Shown: positions 1 through 8,262, counted from the first letter of the stretch. The stretch: DNA of 12,436 nucleotides from Candidatus Cloacimonadota bacterium (GCA_021108055.1 JAIORR010000274.1:1-12436); one strand, 5' to 3'. Program-made: numbers and translations. The notes: a model not told the origin generated them from the sequence alone.

Positions 1-1
1 A

Positions 2-103
2 AGACTTGATTCGCAGTGATCCGGCAATTGCCGGAGAGTGTGAATCGAGGATTGGGAGATCATCATTCTCGACTCATCAGGCTTCGCCGGACGAGTCAAG
101 TCT
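2..103. repeat. Near-palindromic structured stretch
   Basis: A 12-bp outer arm at 2-13 pairs with 92-103 (11 Watson-Crick pairs and one G-T). Inside, 8-15 pairs with 39-46 (one G-T) around a perfect 14-bp palindrome at 21-34. A second hairpin pairs 71-82 with 86-97 (10 of 12 pairs) around a TTC loop. The outer arm and the two inner hairpins share bases, so they cannot all form at once. No convincing coding sequence covers it. It could be the 3' end of a structured RNA that ends at the terminator just downstream, or a dispersed palindromic repeat. I do not recognise a known RNA family. Confidence 0.5.
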
Positions 104-110
104 GATGACA

Positions 111-145
111 GAAGCTCCGTCCATTCGGGGCTTTTTTCTTTTTTT
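111..145 (+). terminator. Intrinsic (Rho-independent) terminator
   Basis: The stem pairs AGCTCCG (113-119) with CGGGGCT (126-132), with one T-G pair and a six-base loop (TCCATT). It is followed at once by T-rich sequence (132-145, broken by one C). Flanking A and T bases can lengthen the stem by one or two pairs. It reads on the + strand, so it ends a transcript that starts left of the window or covers the structured stretch at 2-103. It also separates that transcript from the lysS operon. Confidence 0.75.
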
Positions 146-156
146 GCTTTATTTTT

Positions 157-298
157 ACGGTCTCGAAAAAATCAAAAACTATCGAAAAATGTCACCTTGA
201 GCGGAGTCGAAAGATATTACATGATAATAAGTTATGAAATTCTTTCCCGATGAATATCGGGACTCAGAATGACAAAAACTTCTTTTTTACGAGACCGT
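157..298. repeat. Nested inverted-repeat (MITE/REP-like) element
   Basis: The outer ends are perfect 9-bp inverted repeats, ACGGTCTCG (157-165) and CGAGACCGT (290-298), with similarity continuing into the flanking A/T runs. Nested inside is an imperfect inverted repeat, from TGTCACCTTGAG at 190-201 to CTCAGAATGACA at 263-274. Innermost is a 6-bp hairpin, CCCGAT/ATCGGG (246-261). The inner unit resembles a palindromic intergenic repeat I have seen in several Gram-negative phyla; that is recollection, not a search. No coding sequence and no clear target-site duplication are visible. It lies between the upstream terminator and the lysS promoter. Confidence 0.6.
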
Positions 299-361
299 TA
301 ATGTTAATTAAAGAGAAAAGGCTTATTATCGAAAAAGAAAAAATACATTTTCAATCAAATC

Positions 362-390
362 TTGACATTAAAGACAAGTAATTGTTTTAG
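362..390 (+). promoter_or_regulatory. Candidate sigma-70-type promoter for the lysS operon
   Basis: A perfect TTGACA lies at 362-367, followed after 17 bp by TTTTAG (385-390), which matches the -10 consensus at only three of six positions. Placement is sensible: downstream of a terminator and an intergenic repeat, about 33 bp before the first ATG. The weak -10 keeps this tentative. Confidence 0.4.
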
Positions 391-423
391 GAAATTGAAA
401 TAAAGATTTATGGAGATTTTTAT

Positions 424-1920
424 ATGGAAAACTTAAATCAACTGCTGGCAATAAGAAGACAGAAGTTACAAAAACTGAAAGAATTGGGGATAGATCCCTA
501 TCCAAATAGAAGCGAGAGAACTCATAAAATAAAGGAACTCTGGGAAAACAAAGATAAATTCGTTGAAAGCGAGCAGAAAATTGTAGTTGCCGGTCGTCTT
601 ACCGGCATGCGTCGTCAGGGGAAAGTTGGTTTTGGCAACATCTCCGATGAGAGCGGCAGGATACAGATATTCGTTCGCAAAGATAATGTAGGTGAAGAAA
701 ACTATGAAGTTTTCAAGCTTCTCGACCTTGGTGATTTTGTGCAAATGGAAGGTAATTGTTTCATCACCAAAATGGGAGAATATTCCATCCGTGCCGAAAA
801 GGTTATCATTCTTGGCAAGAGCCTGCGTCCGCTTCCCACAGTTAAGGAAAAAGTGATCGATGGTAAAAAACAGCGTTTCGATGAGTTTTCCGATATTGAA
901 CTCAGGTATCGTAAACGCTATTTGGATCTGCTTCTGAATCCCGGTATAAAAAAGAATTTTGAGATCAGGGCAAAGATAATAAAAGAGATCCGGAACTTCC
1001 TGAATGCAAATGGATTCATGGAAGTAGAAACTCCCATCCTGCAACCGCTTTACGGTGGCGCAAATGCCCGTCCGTTCACGACCCATCACAATACGCTGGA
1101 TATCGATCTTTACCTGAGAATAGCTCTGGAATTATATCATAAAAGACTTATCGTGGGCGGAATTGAACGTGTATTTGAGATCGGCAAGAACTTCCGGAAT
1201 GAAGGAATGGACAGAACTCATAACCCGGAATTCAGTATGGTAGAACTTTATCAGGCTTATGCCGATTATTACGATATGATAAACCTTACCGAAGATATGA
1301 TCGTTCATATTGCAAAGAAAGTTCTCGGTTCGGAAACGATCGATTTTCTGGGAAAAGAGATTTCATTTAAAAAGCCATGGCGGCGTGCTTCGATGCTGGA
1401 TTTGATAAAAGAAGAAACCGGTTTCGATGCATCCGATTTTGATTTTGAGAAGATCAAAGCTTTTTGCACAGAAAATAAAATCGAGATCGAATCGACCGCT
1501 GGAGCAGGAAAACTCATTGAAGAGATATTTCAGCATTTTGTAGAAAGTAAATTAATCCAACCTACTTTTGTTATCGATTTTCCCAAAGAAGTATCTCCGC
1601 TGGCAAAAGAAAAACCGGGCAATCCGAATCTGGTGGAAAGATTCGAACTTTTTATTAACGGTAATGAATACGGCAATGCCTTCACCGAACTTAACGATCC
1701 TCTGGACCAGCGGGAAAGATTGGAAGCACAGGCAAAACTTCGTGAAATGGGAGATGCGGAAGCAAACGTGGTAGATGAAGATTTCCTGGAAGCATTGGAA
1801 TACGGGATGCCGCCCACAGGAGGACTTGGCATCGGCATCGATAGATTGGTGATGCTCTTCACGGGAAATACTTCCATAAAAGAGGTTATCTTCTTTCCGC
1901 AGATGAAACCGGAAAGTTAA
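424..1920 (+). CDS. lysS: Lysyl-tRNA synthetase, class II
   Basis: This cytoplasmic enzyme charges tRNA-Lys with lysine using ATP. The 498-residue length is normal for bacterial LysRS. An N-terminal OB-fold anticodon-binding domain (about residues 50-135, with VVAGRLTGMRRQGKVGFGNI) precedes the class II catalytic core. Motif 2 is FRNEGMDRTHNPEFSM from residue 257, with the ATP-binding Arg258. Motif 3 is GGLGIGIDRL at 466-475, with Arg474. The protein ends in FFPQMKPES, matching the usual FPQMRP ending. GGAG at 412-415, eight bases before the ATG, supports this start. It is the first gene of a same-strand run and ends 5 bp before the diguanylate cyclase gene. No sign of truncation. Confidence 0.98.
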   Translation: MENLNQLLAIRRQKLQKLKELGIDPYPNRSERTHKIKELWENKDKFVESEQKIVVAGRLTGMRRQGKVGFGNISDESGRIQIFVRKDNVGEENYEVFKLLDLGDFVQMEGNCFITKMGEYSIRAEKVIILGKSLRPLPTVKEKVIDGKKQRFDEFSDIELRYRKRYLDLLLNPGIKKNFEIRAKIIKEIRNFLNANGFMEVETPILQPLYGGANARPFTTHHNTLDIDLYLRIALELYHKRLIVGGIERVFEIGKNFRNEGMDRTHNPEFSMVELYQAYADYYDMINLTEDMIVHIAKKVLGSETIDFLGKEISFKKPWRRASMLDLIKEETGFDASDFDFEKIKAFCTENKIEIESTAGAGKLIEEIFQHFVESKLIQPTFVIDFPKEVSPLAKEKPGNPNLVERFELFINGNEYGNAFTELNDPLDQRERLEAQAKLREMGDAEANVVDEDFLEALEYGMPPTGGLGIGIDRLVMLFTGNTSIKEVIFFPQMKPES

Positions 1921-1925
1921 AAATA

Positions 1926-3632
1926 ATGAAAACTCATAATAATTCATTCTTTAAAAACATCATTCACTCCATTAGAACAAAATGGAGAATCGAGACAGAA
2001 TTGGTCCTGATCATTATCTGCTTGATTATTGTATTTCTTATTGCCTCCAAATATGATTTTTTTGAATTTCTCTATCAATTTACCAAAAACCATGAAAACT
2101 ATGATTTAGATGAAGTGTTTTCAGTTCTCATTATTTTGTCTTTGCTATTTACGGTTTTCGCATTTCGCAGATGGAAAGACATAAGAAAAGAAAATGCAAA
2201 ACTTAGTCTTGCAGAATATCAATTAAGTTTGCATATCGAATTTCAGAAGCTGATCACAGAAATATCAACACGAGTTATTAATATTAAACCCGAAAAACTG
2301 GATAAAGAGATCAATCGTGTTTTGCAGGAAATAGCTGAATTTGCCGATATCGACAGAAGTTATGTATTTCTCTTTAATGATGACAAAACTGAAATGTCTA
2401 ACATCTACGAGTGGTGCATAGAGGGAATCGAACCCCAGATCGATAATCTGAAAGATCTATCGGTCGATATATTTCCATGGTGGATGAAAAAACTTAAACG
2501 TTTTGAAAATATTTATATCCCTTTTGTAGAAATGCTGCCCGGTGAAGCAAAATCGGAAAGAAAAATACTCCGCGATCAGGACATTAAATCTTTGATAGTC
2601 GTCCCTCTCATTTATGCAGAGGATCTCATTGGATTCCTGGGCTTGGATTCTGTAAAAAAAGAAACAACCTGGTCGGAAAATATTATCTCTTTATTGCATG
2701 TTGTTGGAGATGTGATCGTAAATACTTTGGAACATAAGATAATTACCGAAGAACTTCAAAGAAGTGAAGAAAGATATCGAACTATGATTGAAAATGCAAA
2801 CGATATGATCTGGATGATCGATCGTGAGGGGAATTTCATTTATGCTAATTCACAGGCAGAATCAATTACCGGTCATAAATTGAAAAAGTGGAAAAATAAA
2901 CCATTTACTCCCCTTATTCATCAGGATGATCTGGATAAAGTAAATGATATTTTCCAAAATGTTCTTTCCGGAAAGCCTCAGCATTACTATTTAAGAATTT
3001 ATGATAAAGATAAAAAACTGATTTATCTTTCCATAAATTCTGCTCCGTTATATGAGAATGATATAATTATAGGTACGGTTAATTTTAGCAGAGATATTAC
3101 ATATCGCAAAATGGCAGAAATGATCAAGGAAAAAACGAACAAAAAATTGCTGCTGTTAGCAAGAACCGATTCTTTGACGAAGCTTGCAACCAGACGAAGC
3201 ATACTCGAAAAGATCGAATATGAGATCAAGAAATTCGAGAGAAGCAACGAACCATTTGTGATCGTGATAGGTGATCTCGATGATTTTAAACCGATCAATG
3301 ATAAGTATGGTCACAATGCAGGAGATATGATCCTGAAATATGTTTCAAAAGCAATGCTCTCATCTGTAAGGAAACAGGATGTTGTCTCTCGCTGGGGCGG
3401 AGATGAATTCTTACTGTTCCTGCCACAAACCGATATGGAAGGCGGGAGAATAATAATTGATAAGATCAAGAATAAAATCGAGAATACTCAGATCACATTT
3501 CAAGACCATAATATTTCTACTTCGATCACTTTCGGGTTAAGTGTGTTTGATAAATTTATGGATATCGACCAGTGTATTAAGATCGCAGATATGGAACTAT
3601 ATGAAAAAAAGAAAAGTAAGAAAAATAATTGA
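1926..3632 (+). CDS. Membrane-anchored GAF-PAS-GGDEF diguanylate cyclase
   Basis: Predicted to make the second messenger c-di-GMP from two GTP in response to a signal. The 568-residue protein has two hydrophobic helices (about 25-41 and 64-80) with a short, probably periplasmic loop between them. A GAF domain (about 100-275) and a PAS domain (about 282-398) follow, then a C-terminal GGDEF domain (about 405-566). The active-site signature is intact (GGDEF at 491-495), and GDLDDFKPINDKYGHNAGD upstream is typical. An RxxD inhibitory site (Arg482 to Asp485) sits exactly five residues before GGDEF, so product feedback inhibition is likely. No EAL or HD-GYP domain is present. The signal is unknown; GAF and PAS could bind a small molecule or cofactor. 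The gene starts 5 bp after lysS behind a weak GGAAAG (1911-1916), and its end overlaps nadC. Confidence 0.93.
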   Translation: MKTHNNSFFKNIIHSIRTKWRIETELVLIIICLIIVFLIASKYDFFEFLYQFTKNHENYDLDEVFSVLIILSLLFTVFAFRRWKDIRKENAKLSLAEYQLSLHIEFQKLITEISTRVINIKPEKLDKEINRVLQEIAEFADIDRSYVFLFNDDKTEMSNIYEWCIEGIEPQIDNLKDLSVDIFPWWMKKLKRFENIYIPFVEMLPGEAKSERKILRDQDIKSLIVVPLIYAEDLIGFLGLDSVKKETTWSENIISLLHVVGDVIVNTLEHKIITEELQRSEERYRTMIENANDMIWMIDREGNFIYANSQAESITGHKLKKWKNKPFTPLIHQDDLDKVNDIFQNVLSGKPQHYYLRIYDKDKKLIYLSINSAPLYENDIIIGTVNFSRDITYRKMAEMIKEKTNKKLLLLARTDSLTKLATRRSILEKIEYEIKKFERSNEPFVIVIGDLDDFKPINDKYGHNAGDMILKYVSKAMLSSVRKQDVVSRWGGDEFLLFLPQTDMEGGRIIIDKIKNKIENTQITFQDHNISTSITFGLSVFDKFMDIDQCIKIADMELYEKKKSKKNN

Positions 3633-4434
3633 ATCTGCATTGCAGGAAGATTTCCATGATGTTGGCGATGTAACCAGTGAAGCCATCTTTGCAAACGAAG
3701 AAGATTCTTTTGTTCTGCTTTCAAAAGCTGACGGCATCCTTTGCGGTAAGGAAATTTTTCTGGAAACATTTCATATCATAGATAATAACTGCAATATCGA
3801 ATTTCATTTTACAGATGGTTCAAAGATAACAAACGGAGATGTTATTGCTTCGATAGACGGCAGCATATCTTCTATCCTGAAAGCGGAAAGAACAGCTCTT
3901 AATTTTATTTCTCATATGAGCGGTATAGCCACAAAAACCGGGAATTTTGTGCGGGAAGCAGGTGATAGATGCAGAATCCTCGATACACGTAAAACAATTC
4001 CCGGACTAAGAAAACTCGAAAAATATGCTGTTAGATGCGGTGGTGGTCAAAATCACAGGATGGGTTTGTATGATATGGTCATGATAAAGGATAACCATAT
4101 CGATAGTGCCGGAAATATCGAAAAAGCTGTAGGAAAGATCAGGGAAAAATGGGGAAGTAAATTCAAGATAGAAGTAGAAACAAGAAACCTGGAAGAAGTG
4201 AAACAGGCATTAATTTCAGAAGCAGACAGGGTAATGCTGGATAATATGAGTCTGGATATGATGAAAGAAGCAGTGAAAATGATCGCCGGAAAATCGAAAG
4301 TGGAAGCATCCGGCAATATGACGCTCCAGCGAATACAAAGTGTTGCCGCAACAGGTGTGGATTTTATTTCGGTTGGTGAACTTACTCATTCTGTTAAAGC
4401 ATTTGATTTTTCACTTCAAAAAAAGAAGAAATGA
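3601..4434 (+). CDS. nadC: Nicotinate-nucleotide pyrophosphorylase (carboxylating), quinolinate phosphoribosyltransferase
   Basis: Converts quinolinate and PRPP to nicotinate mononucleotide, CO2 and pyrophosphate, the third step of de novo NAD synthesis. The 277-residue length is normal. Visible family signatures are LQEDFHDVGDVTSEAIF near the N-terminus, LDTRKTIPGLR with Arg130 and Lys131, CGGGQNHRMGLYD with His152 and Arg153, IKDNHI (Lys163, His166), VETRN, MLDNM and the glycine-rich SGNMTL and SVGELTHSVKAFDFSL near the end. I chose ATG 3601 because MKKRKVRKIIESALQEDF matches the family N-terminus; the same frame is open to 3541, but those residues are not family-like. This start overlaps the end of the diguanylate cyclase gene by 32 bp and has only a weak GGA before it, which suggests translational coupling. 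Its stop overlaps the nadA start (ATGATGA). Confidence 0.96.
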   Translation: MKKRKVRKIIESALQEDFHDVGDVTSEAIFANEEDSFVLLSKADGILCGKEIFLETFHIIDNNCNIEFHFTDGSKITNGDVIASIDGSISSILKAERTALNFISHMSGIATKTGNFVREAGDRCRILDTRKTIPGLRKLEKYAVRCGGGQNHRMGLYDMVMIKDNHIDSAGNIEKAVGKIREKWGSKFKIEVETRNLEEVKQALISEADRVMLDNMSLDMMKEAVKMIAGKSKVEASGNMTLQRIQSVAATGVDFISVGELTHSVKAFDFSLQKKKK

Positions 4435-5177
4435 TGAACAGAAAATTAGTTGATGAAATAAAAAGCATCAGGAGCAAATTAGGAAACTCGGTTGTAATAC
4501 CTGCACATCATTATGAATTTCCGGATGTCGTTGCCCTTTCCGATTTCGTGGGAGATTCTTATAAACTTGCCGTAGAATGCAGCAGGTTAGATTCGGATTT
4601 CATTGTATTCTGTGGTGTGAAATTTATGGCAGAGGGTGCTTCCCTGCTTTGCAAAAAACATCAGAAGGTTCTGATACCTGAAATGTCTGCCGGCTGTTCG
4701 ATGGCAAAAATGATCGATATCGTTGCTGCTCGAATGGTTTATGAAAAGATCAGGAACGAATTCAATGAACAAGTTGTTCCTGTGGTTTATGTTAATTCTT
4801 ATGCAGATGTAAAAAGCTTTTGCGGTGAAAAAAGCGGAGCAACCTGCACCAGTTCAAATGCAGCAAAGATCATTACGTATTTTCTTGAAAAAGATAAGAC
4901 CGTTTTCTTCTCTCCGGATTTTAATCTGGGAAAAAATACAGCCTTCAAACTTGGAATAAAAGAAGAAGAGATCATCAAAGTATACCGTGATCTCAGCTTT
5001 GATAGAAGTTGTAACCCCAAGAAAGCAAAGATATTTATCTGGGATGGTTTCTGTTATGTTCACAAAAATTTTAAGGTTTCGGATATTGAAAAATTAAAAA
5101 ATTTGTATAGAAATATTAATATCATCGTTCATCCTGAATGTGATGAAGCGGTCCGGCTCCACACAGAAAATTTATGA
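4431..5177 (+). pseudogene. nadA: Quinolinate synthase NadA, N-terminal part (reading frame broken)
   Basis: NadA is a [4Fe-4S] enzyme that condenses iminoaspartate with dihydroxyacetone phosphate to quinolinate. The first 241 or so residues are clearly NadA: PAHHYEFPDVVALSDFVGDS, FCGVKFMAE with cluster ligand Cys61, PVVYVNSYADVKSFCG, GATCTSSNA with ligand Cys139, FSPDFNLGKN, WDGFCYVHKNF and VHPEC. After HPECDEAV the frame runs into nine unrelated residues and a stop. The rest of NadA, including the third cluster cysteine, continues one frame over from about base 5155. From HPEC to the GST motif the family normally has 11 residues (33 nt), as I recall the E. coli and B. subtilis proteins; here there are 13 nt, fitting a 20-nt loss. 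It could be a real mutation or an assembly error. The start is ATG 4431 or 4434, overlapping nadC's stop. Confidence 0.88.
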
Positions 5178-5463
5178 ATCTATCAAAGACTCGCCTTCGG
5201 GTTCTGTATGGGGAGTGGGAACAGACCTGAATTTCGTAAAAAGGATCGCATCAGAATTTAAAGATAAAACTGTGATCCCGCTCTGTGAATCTTCCTGTGC
5301 GGATATGGAAAAAATATCGTTGGAAAAACTAAAAGAATCTTTGCTCTCGATAACTTCCGGCAAAAAAAGTGAATTGAAATATGAAATATCTGTTTCTTCC
5401 AAATACAGTGAAAATGCAAAAAAAGCACTGAAGAAAATGATCGAAATAGTAGAAGGAAATTAA
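5143..5463 (+). pseudogene. nadA: Quinolinate synthase NadA, C-terminal part (shifted frame)
   Basis: This frame carries the missing end of NadA. SGSTQKIYESIKDSPSGSVWGVGTDLNFVKRI matches the GST substrate-binding motif and the following region in pieces, and CADMEKISLEKL supplies the third [4Fe-4S] cysteine (codon at 5296) followed by the usual xxM. It ends in a typical helical tail (AKKALKKMIEIVEGN). An ATG lies at 5143 with a GTG just before it, but no ribosome-binding site is evident and the protein would start in mid-domain, so I read this as the continuation of nadA rather than a separate gene. All three cluster cysteines survive across the two pieces, so the break looks recent or artefactual. 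It ends 1 bp before nadB. Confidence 0.85.
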
Positions 5464-5464
5464 A

Positions 5465-7045
5465 TTGAAAAATATTTATGATGTTATTATAGTCGGGACC
5501 GGTATTGCAGGACTTTCTGCTGCAATATTCCTGAAAGAAGCAGGATTAAATGTTCTTGTGCTGACCAAAGAAGATAAGATCGAAGAGACGAACACTAATT
5601 TTGCTCAGGGCGGGATAATTGCCTGGAAAGAAGGAGACGATCCCGGGAAGCTTGCAGAAGATATAATGAAAGCAGGTTGTTATTATAATAGTAAAAAAGC
5701 GGTTGAAATTTTTTCTAAAGAAGCACCGGAGCTTGTTTTTGATTTCTTTATCAATAAACTGGGAATGGAATTTACAAAAACCAATGCAGGAAAACTGAAT
5801 TATACCGAAGAAGCTGCACATTCATCCCGACGAATTCTTCATTATGAAGATCATACCGGCGATAAGATCCAGAGTGCTCTAATATCTTACGCAAATAAGA
5901 TCGGCTTGAAAATTCTACGATCACATACTACTGTGGATATTATCACGAATAACCATCACTCTTCCGATTACCAGGAATTTTATCAATCCCGTGAAGTTAT
6001 GGGACTTTATGTTCTGGATAATGTGAATGCAGAGATAAAGACTTTTTTTTCTCATTATGTTGTTCTTGCCACAGGCGGTATCGGCAATCTATATCAACAT
6101 ACCACCAACCAGCCGTTCGCAACAGGTGATGGTTTGAGTATGGCTCATAGAGCCGGTGCGGATATTATCAATGCGGAATTTGTCCAGTTCCATCCAACTT
6201 CCCTTTTTCATAAGGATATCAAACGATTTCTTATCTCAGAATCTTTGAGAGGTGAAGGAGCAAAGCTCGTCGATCATAATGGCAGACAGTTCATGAGTGA
6301 TTATTCCGACCTGAAAGAACTGGCTCCCCGCGATGTTGTTTCACGGGCAATCTATGAAGAAATGAGACGATCCGGCAAAGAATATATGCTTCTCGATATC
6401 GCTTCATATTATAAGGGAGATATTCCGATCCGTGATAGATTCAGCAAGATATACGAAACCTGTAAGAAAGGCGGAATAGATATAACCAGGCAACCGATCC
6501 CGATTGTTCCTGCAGCACATTATTTCTGTGGTGGAATAAAAGTGGATACTTTTGGCAGAACGTCTCTTAAAAACCTTTATGCTATCGGGGAAACAAGTTG
6601 CACCGGACTTCATGGTGCAAACCGTCTGGCATCATCTTCATTATTAGAAGGATTATTCTGGGCAAAAAAAGCAGCAGAAGATATTTCCCAAAAATTTGAA
6701 AAAATAAAAAAAGAACGGTTCGATACTGTGCCGGATTGGTTAGCACCAAAATATACAGAAGAATTTGATCCTCTCCTTCTGGAGCAGGATTGGAGGGCAA
6801 TACAACTTACGATGTGGAATTATGCAGGCATCATAAGGACAATGAAAAGATTGGATAGAGCTAAATCCGATCTTGAATATTTTGCTCACAGAATATTCAA
6901 ATTCTACAAGGAAGCAGCCCTCACACGCCAGATAATCGAACTGAGAAACGGCATTATTTCTGCAGGTATCATCGTGAACGCCGCAATCCATAACAGCAAA
7001 TCCATAGGTTGTCATTATATAAAAGAAGCTAATCCGGGAGATTGA
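5465..7045 (+). CDS. nadB: L-aspartate oxidase
   Basis: This FAD flavoprotein oxidises L-aspartate to iminoaspartate, the NadA substrate; anaerobes can use fumarate as electron acceptor. The 526 residues are close to the usual length. The N-terminal Rossmann motif is VGTGIAGLSAA (Gly11, Gly13, Gly16), followed by NTNFAQGGI. The succinate-dehydrogenase-like core has FVQFHPTSLF with His243, SESLRGEGAKL with Arg262 and Glu264, ELAPRDVVSRAI, VPAAHYFCGGIKVD, and GETSCTGLHGANRLASSSLLEG with His383 and Arg387. The start is TTG at 5465: AAGGA at 5453-5457 lies seven bases upstream and the Rossmann strand begins at once (MKNIYDVIIVG). The gene begins 1 bp after the end of nadA, and its stop overlaps the start of the next gene. 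It is complete, unlike nadA. Confidence 0.97.
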   Translation: MKNIYDVIIVGTGIAGLSAAIFLKEAGLNVLVLTKEDKIEETNTNFAQGGIIAWKEGDDPGKLAEDIMKAGCYYNSKKAVEIFSKEAPELVFDFFINKLGMEFTKTNAGKLNYTEEAAHSSRRILHYEDHTGDKIQSALISYANKIGLKILRSHTTVDIITNNHHSSDYQEFYQSREVMGLYVLDNVNAEIKTFFSHYVVLATGGIGNLYQHTTNQPFATGDGLSMAHRAGADIINAEFVQFHPTSLFHKDIKRFLISESLRGEGAKLVDHNGRQFMSDYSDLKELAPRDVVSRAIYEEMRRSGKEYMLLDIASYYKGDIPIRDRFSKIYETCKKGGIDITRQPIPIVPAAHYFCGGIKVDTFGRTSLKNLYAIGETSCTGLHGANRLASSSLLEGLFWAKKAAEDISQKFEKIKKERFDTVPDWLAPKYTEEFDPLLLEQDWRAIQLTMWNYAGIIRTMKRLDRAKSDLEYFAHRIFKFYKEAALTRQIIELRNGIISAGIIVNAAIHNSKSIGCHYIKEANPGD

Positions 7046-8262
7046 TGTTCCATTTAAAATTAGCACTCAAATATCTACGGGGAAGGAAAAAGGTATTCTT
7101 TACTTTTTCCAATATGCTTTCGATGTGTGGGATCATTATCGGTGTGTTCTCCCTTTTGGTGGTATCTTCTGTTATGAACGGATTTGATACCGATATGAGA
7201 AACAGGGTCATAGCATCGAAAGCAGAGATCAAGATATTTAATAAAGACCATTCCCCGATAAAGAAATATGATCTTCTCTTAAAAAAAATTATTGAATTAC
7301 CCGAAGTTGCCGGTGCTGCTCCTATCTGCGAAAATGAACTGATGATACAGAAAAAGAATAATCTTGCTTCTTCCGTCTGCTACGGGATCGATTTTGAAAA
7401 ACAGAGAAAAGTAACCGAAATATTTGGTAAGATAGTTGTCGGCGAACCTTCCGAAAAATTATTAGAAGATGATGGAATTATCATCGGACTCGATCTTTCT
7501 TTAACACTTAGTGCAACAGTTGGAGAATATATCCAGCTTTCTTCCCCTATCGGAACAGAACCTACTCCCTTTGGTCTGCTTCCTAAAAGTAAAAAATTCA
7601 AAATAGTGGGAATATTTATTTCCGGAATGCCGGAATATGATAGAGTATTCACTTACATTTCTCTCAAAAATGCTCAATATTTTTTAGGCTATACAGATAA
7701 TGAAATTAATCATATTGAAATCAGGACAAAGGATACCCGTAAATCAAAATCTATTTCAAGAAAGATCGGCTCACACCTGGAAAACAAATTCATAGTAGAA
7801 GATTGGAGTGTTTTTGATGCAAATTTATTTAATGCGATCAGGATGGAAAAGATCGTGATGTTCTTTGTTTTGATCTTAATGATCATTATTGCTTCGTTCA
7901 ATATGACCGGAAATTTCATTAAACTGGTAATCGAAAAAAGAACCGAAATCGGCGTATTGAAAGCTATGGGGGCTTCCGAAAAAGATATTATTAAAATATT
8001 TTTGAATGTTGGAATAATAATCGGCATTCTGGGAACGTTCATCGGCTTAGTGCTGGCAATAGCATTACTTATCGTGCAACATCGTTTTCATCTGATAAGA
8101 ATTCCTGTGCCGGGATTTCCACTGCAATGGTTACCCGTAGAAATGAGAATGCGCAATTTTATTTTCGTTCCTGTTATCGTTATCATTATCAGTTTTTTAT
8201 CTACTGTGCATCCTGCAAAAAGAACCATGAAAATAGACCCGATAAAGATCATCAGGAATTAA
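7045..8262 (+). CDS. LolC/LolE-family ABC transporter permease (MacB-like periplasmic core plus FtsX domain)
   Basis: Inner-membrane subunit of the lipoprotein-releasing LolCDE type, which hands lipoproteins to LolA for transport to the outer membrane. The 405 residues start with MFHLKLALKYLRGRKK and a first membrane helix (about 21-42) ending in SSVMNGFDTDMRN, very like LolC/LolE. A long periplasmic domain (about 45-265) follows, then three C-terminal helices (about 270-290, 312-345 and 372-390). EKRTEIGVLKAMGAS after the second helix is the cytoplasmic coupling motif, and the end is HPAKRTMKIDPIKIIRN. I preferred ATG 7045 (TGATG overlap with nadB) over TTG 7042 because GGGAG at 7036-7040 is better spaced. 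A LolD ATPase gene is not next to it, so the ATPase partner must be elsewhere. LolC and LolE cannot be told apart here. Confidence 0.9.
   Translation: MFHLKLALKYLRGRKKVFFTFSNMLSMCGIIIGVFSLLVVSSVMNGFDTDMRNRVIASKAEIKIFNKDHSPIKKYDLLLKKIIELPEVAGAAPICENELMIQKKNNLASSVCYGIDFEKQRKVTEIFGKIVVGEPSEKLLEDDGIIIGLDLSLTLSATVGEYIQLSSPIGTEPTPFGLLPKSKKFKIVGIFISGMPEYDRVFTYISLKNAQYFLGYTDNEINHIEIRTKDTRKSKSISRKIGSHLENKFIVEDWSVFDANLFNAIRMEKIVMFFVLILMIIIASFNMTGNFIKLVIEKRTEIGVLKAMGASEKDIIKIFLNVGIIIGILGTFIGLVLAIALLIVQHRFHLIRIPVPGFPLQWLPVEMRMRNFIFVPVIVIIISFLSTVHPAKRTMKIDPIKIIRN

Noticed and set aside
6..200. 64-codon open frame at the left end
   Set aside because: It runs through the palindromes and the terminator into the repeat element, has no ribosome-binding site, and its product is low-complexity after residue 40; not a gene.
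466..1089. 207-codon open frame on the - strand
   Set aside because: Lies wholly inside lysS in antisense, with no motif or start signal; a shadow of the real gene. The same applies to the other antisense frames inside the operon and inside nrdJ.
3541..3600. Upstream in-frame start for nadC (GTG at 3541)
   Set aside because: Adds 20 residues unlike the NadC family and deepens the overlap with the cyclase gene; ATG 3601 fits the family N-terminus.
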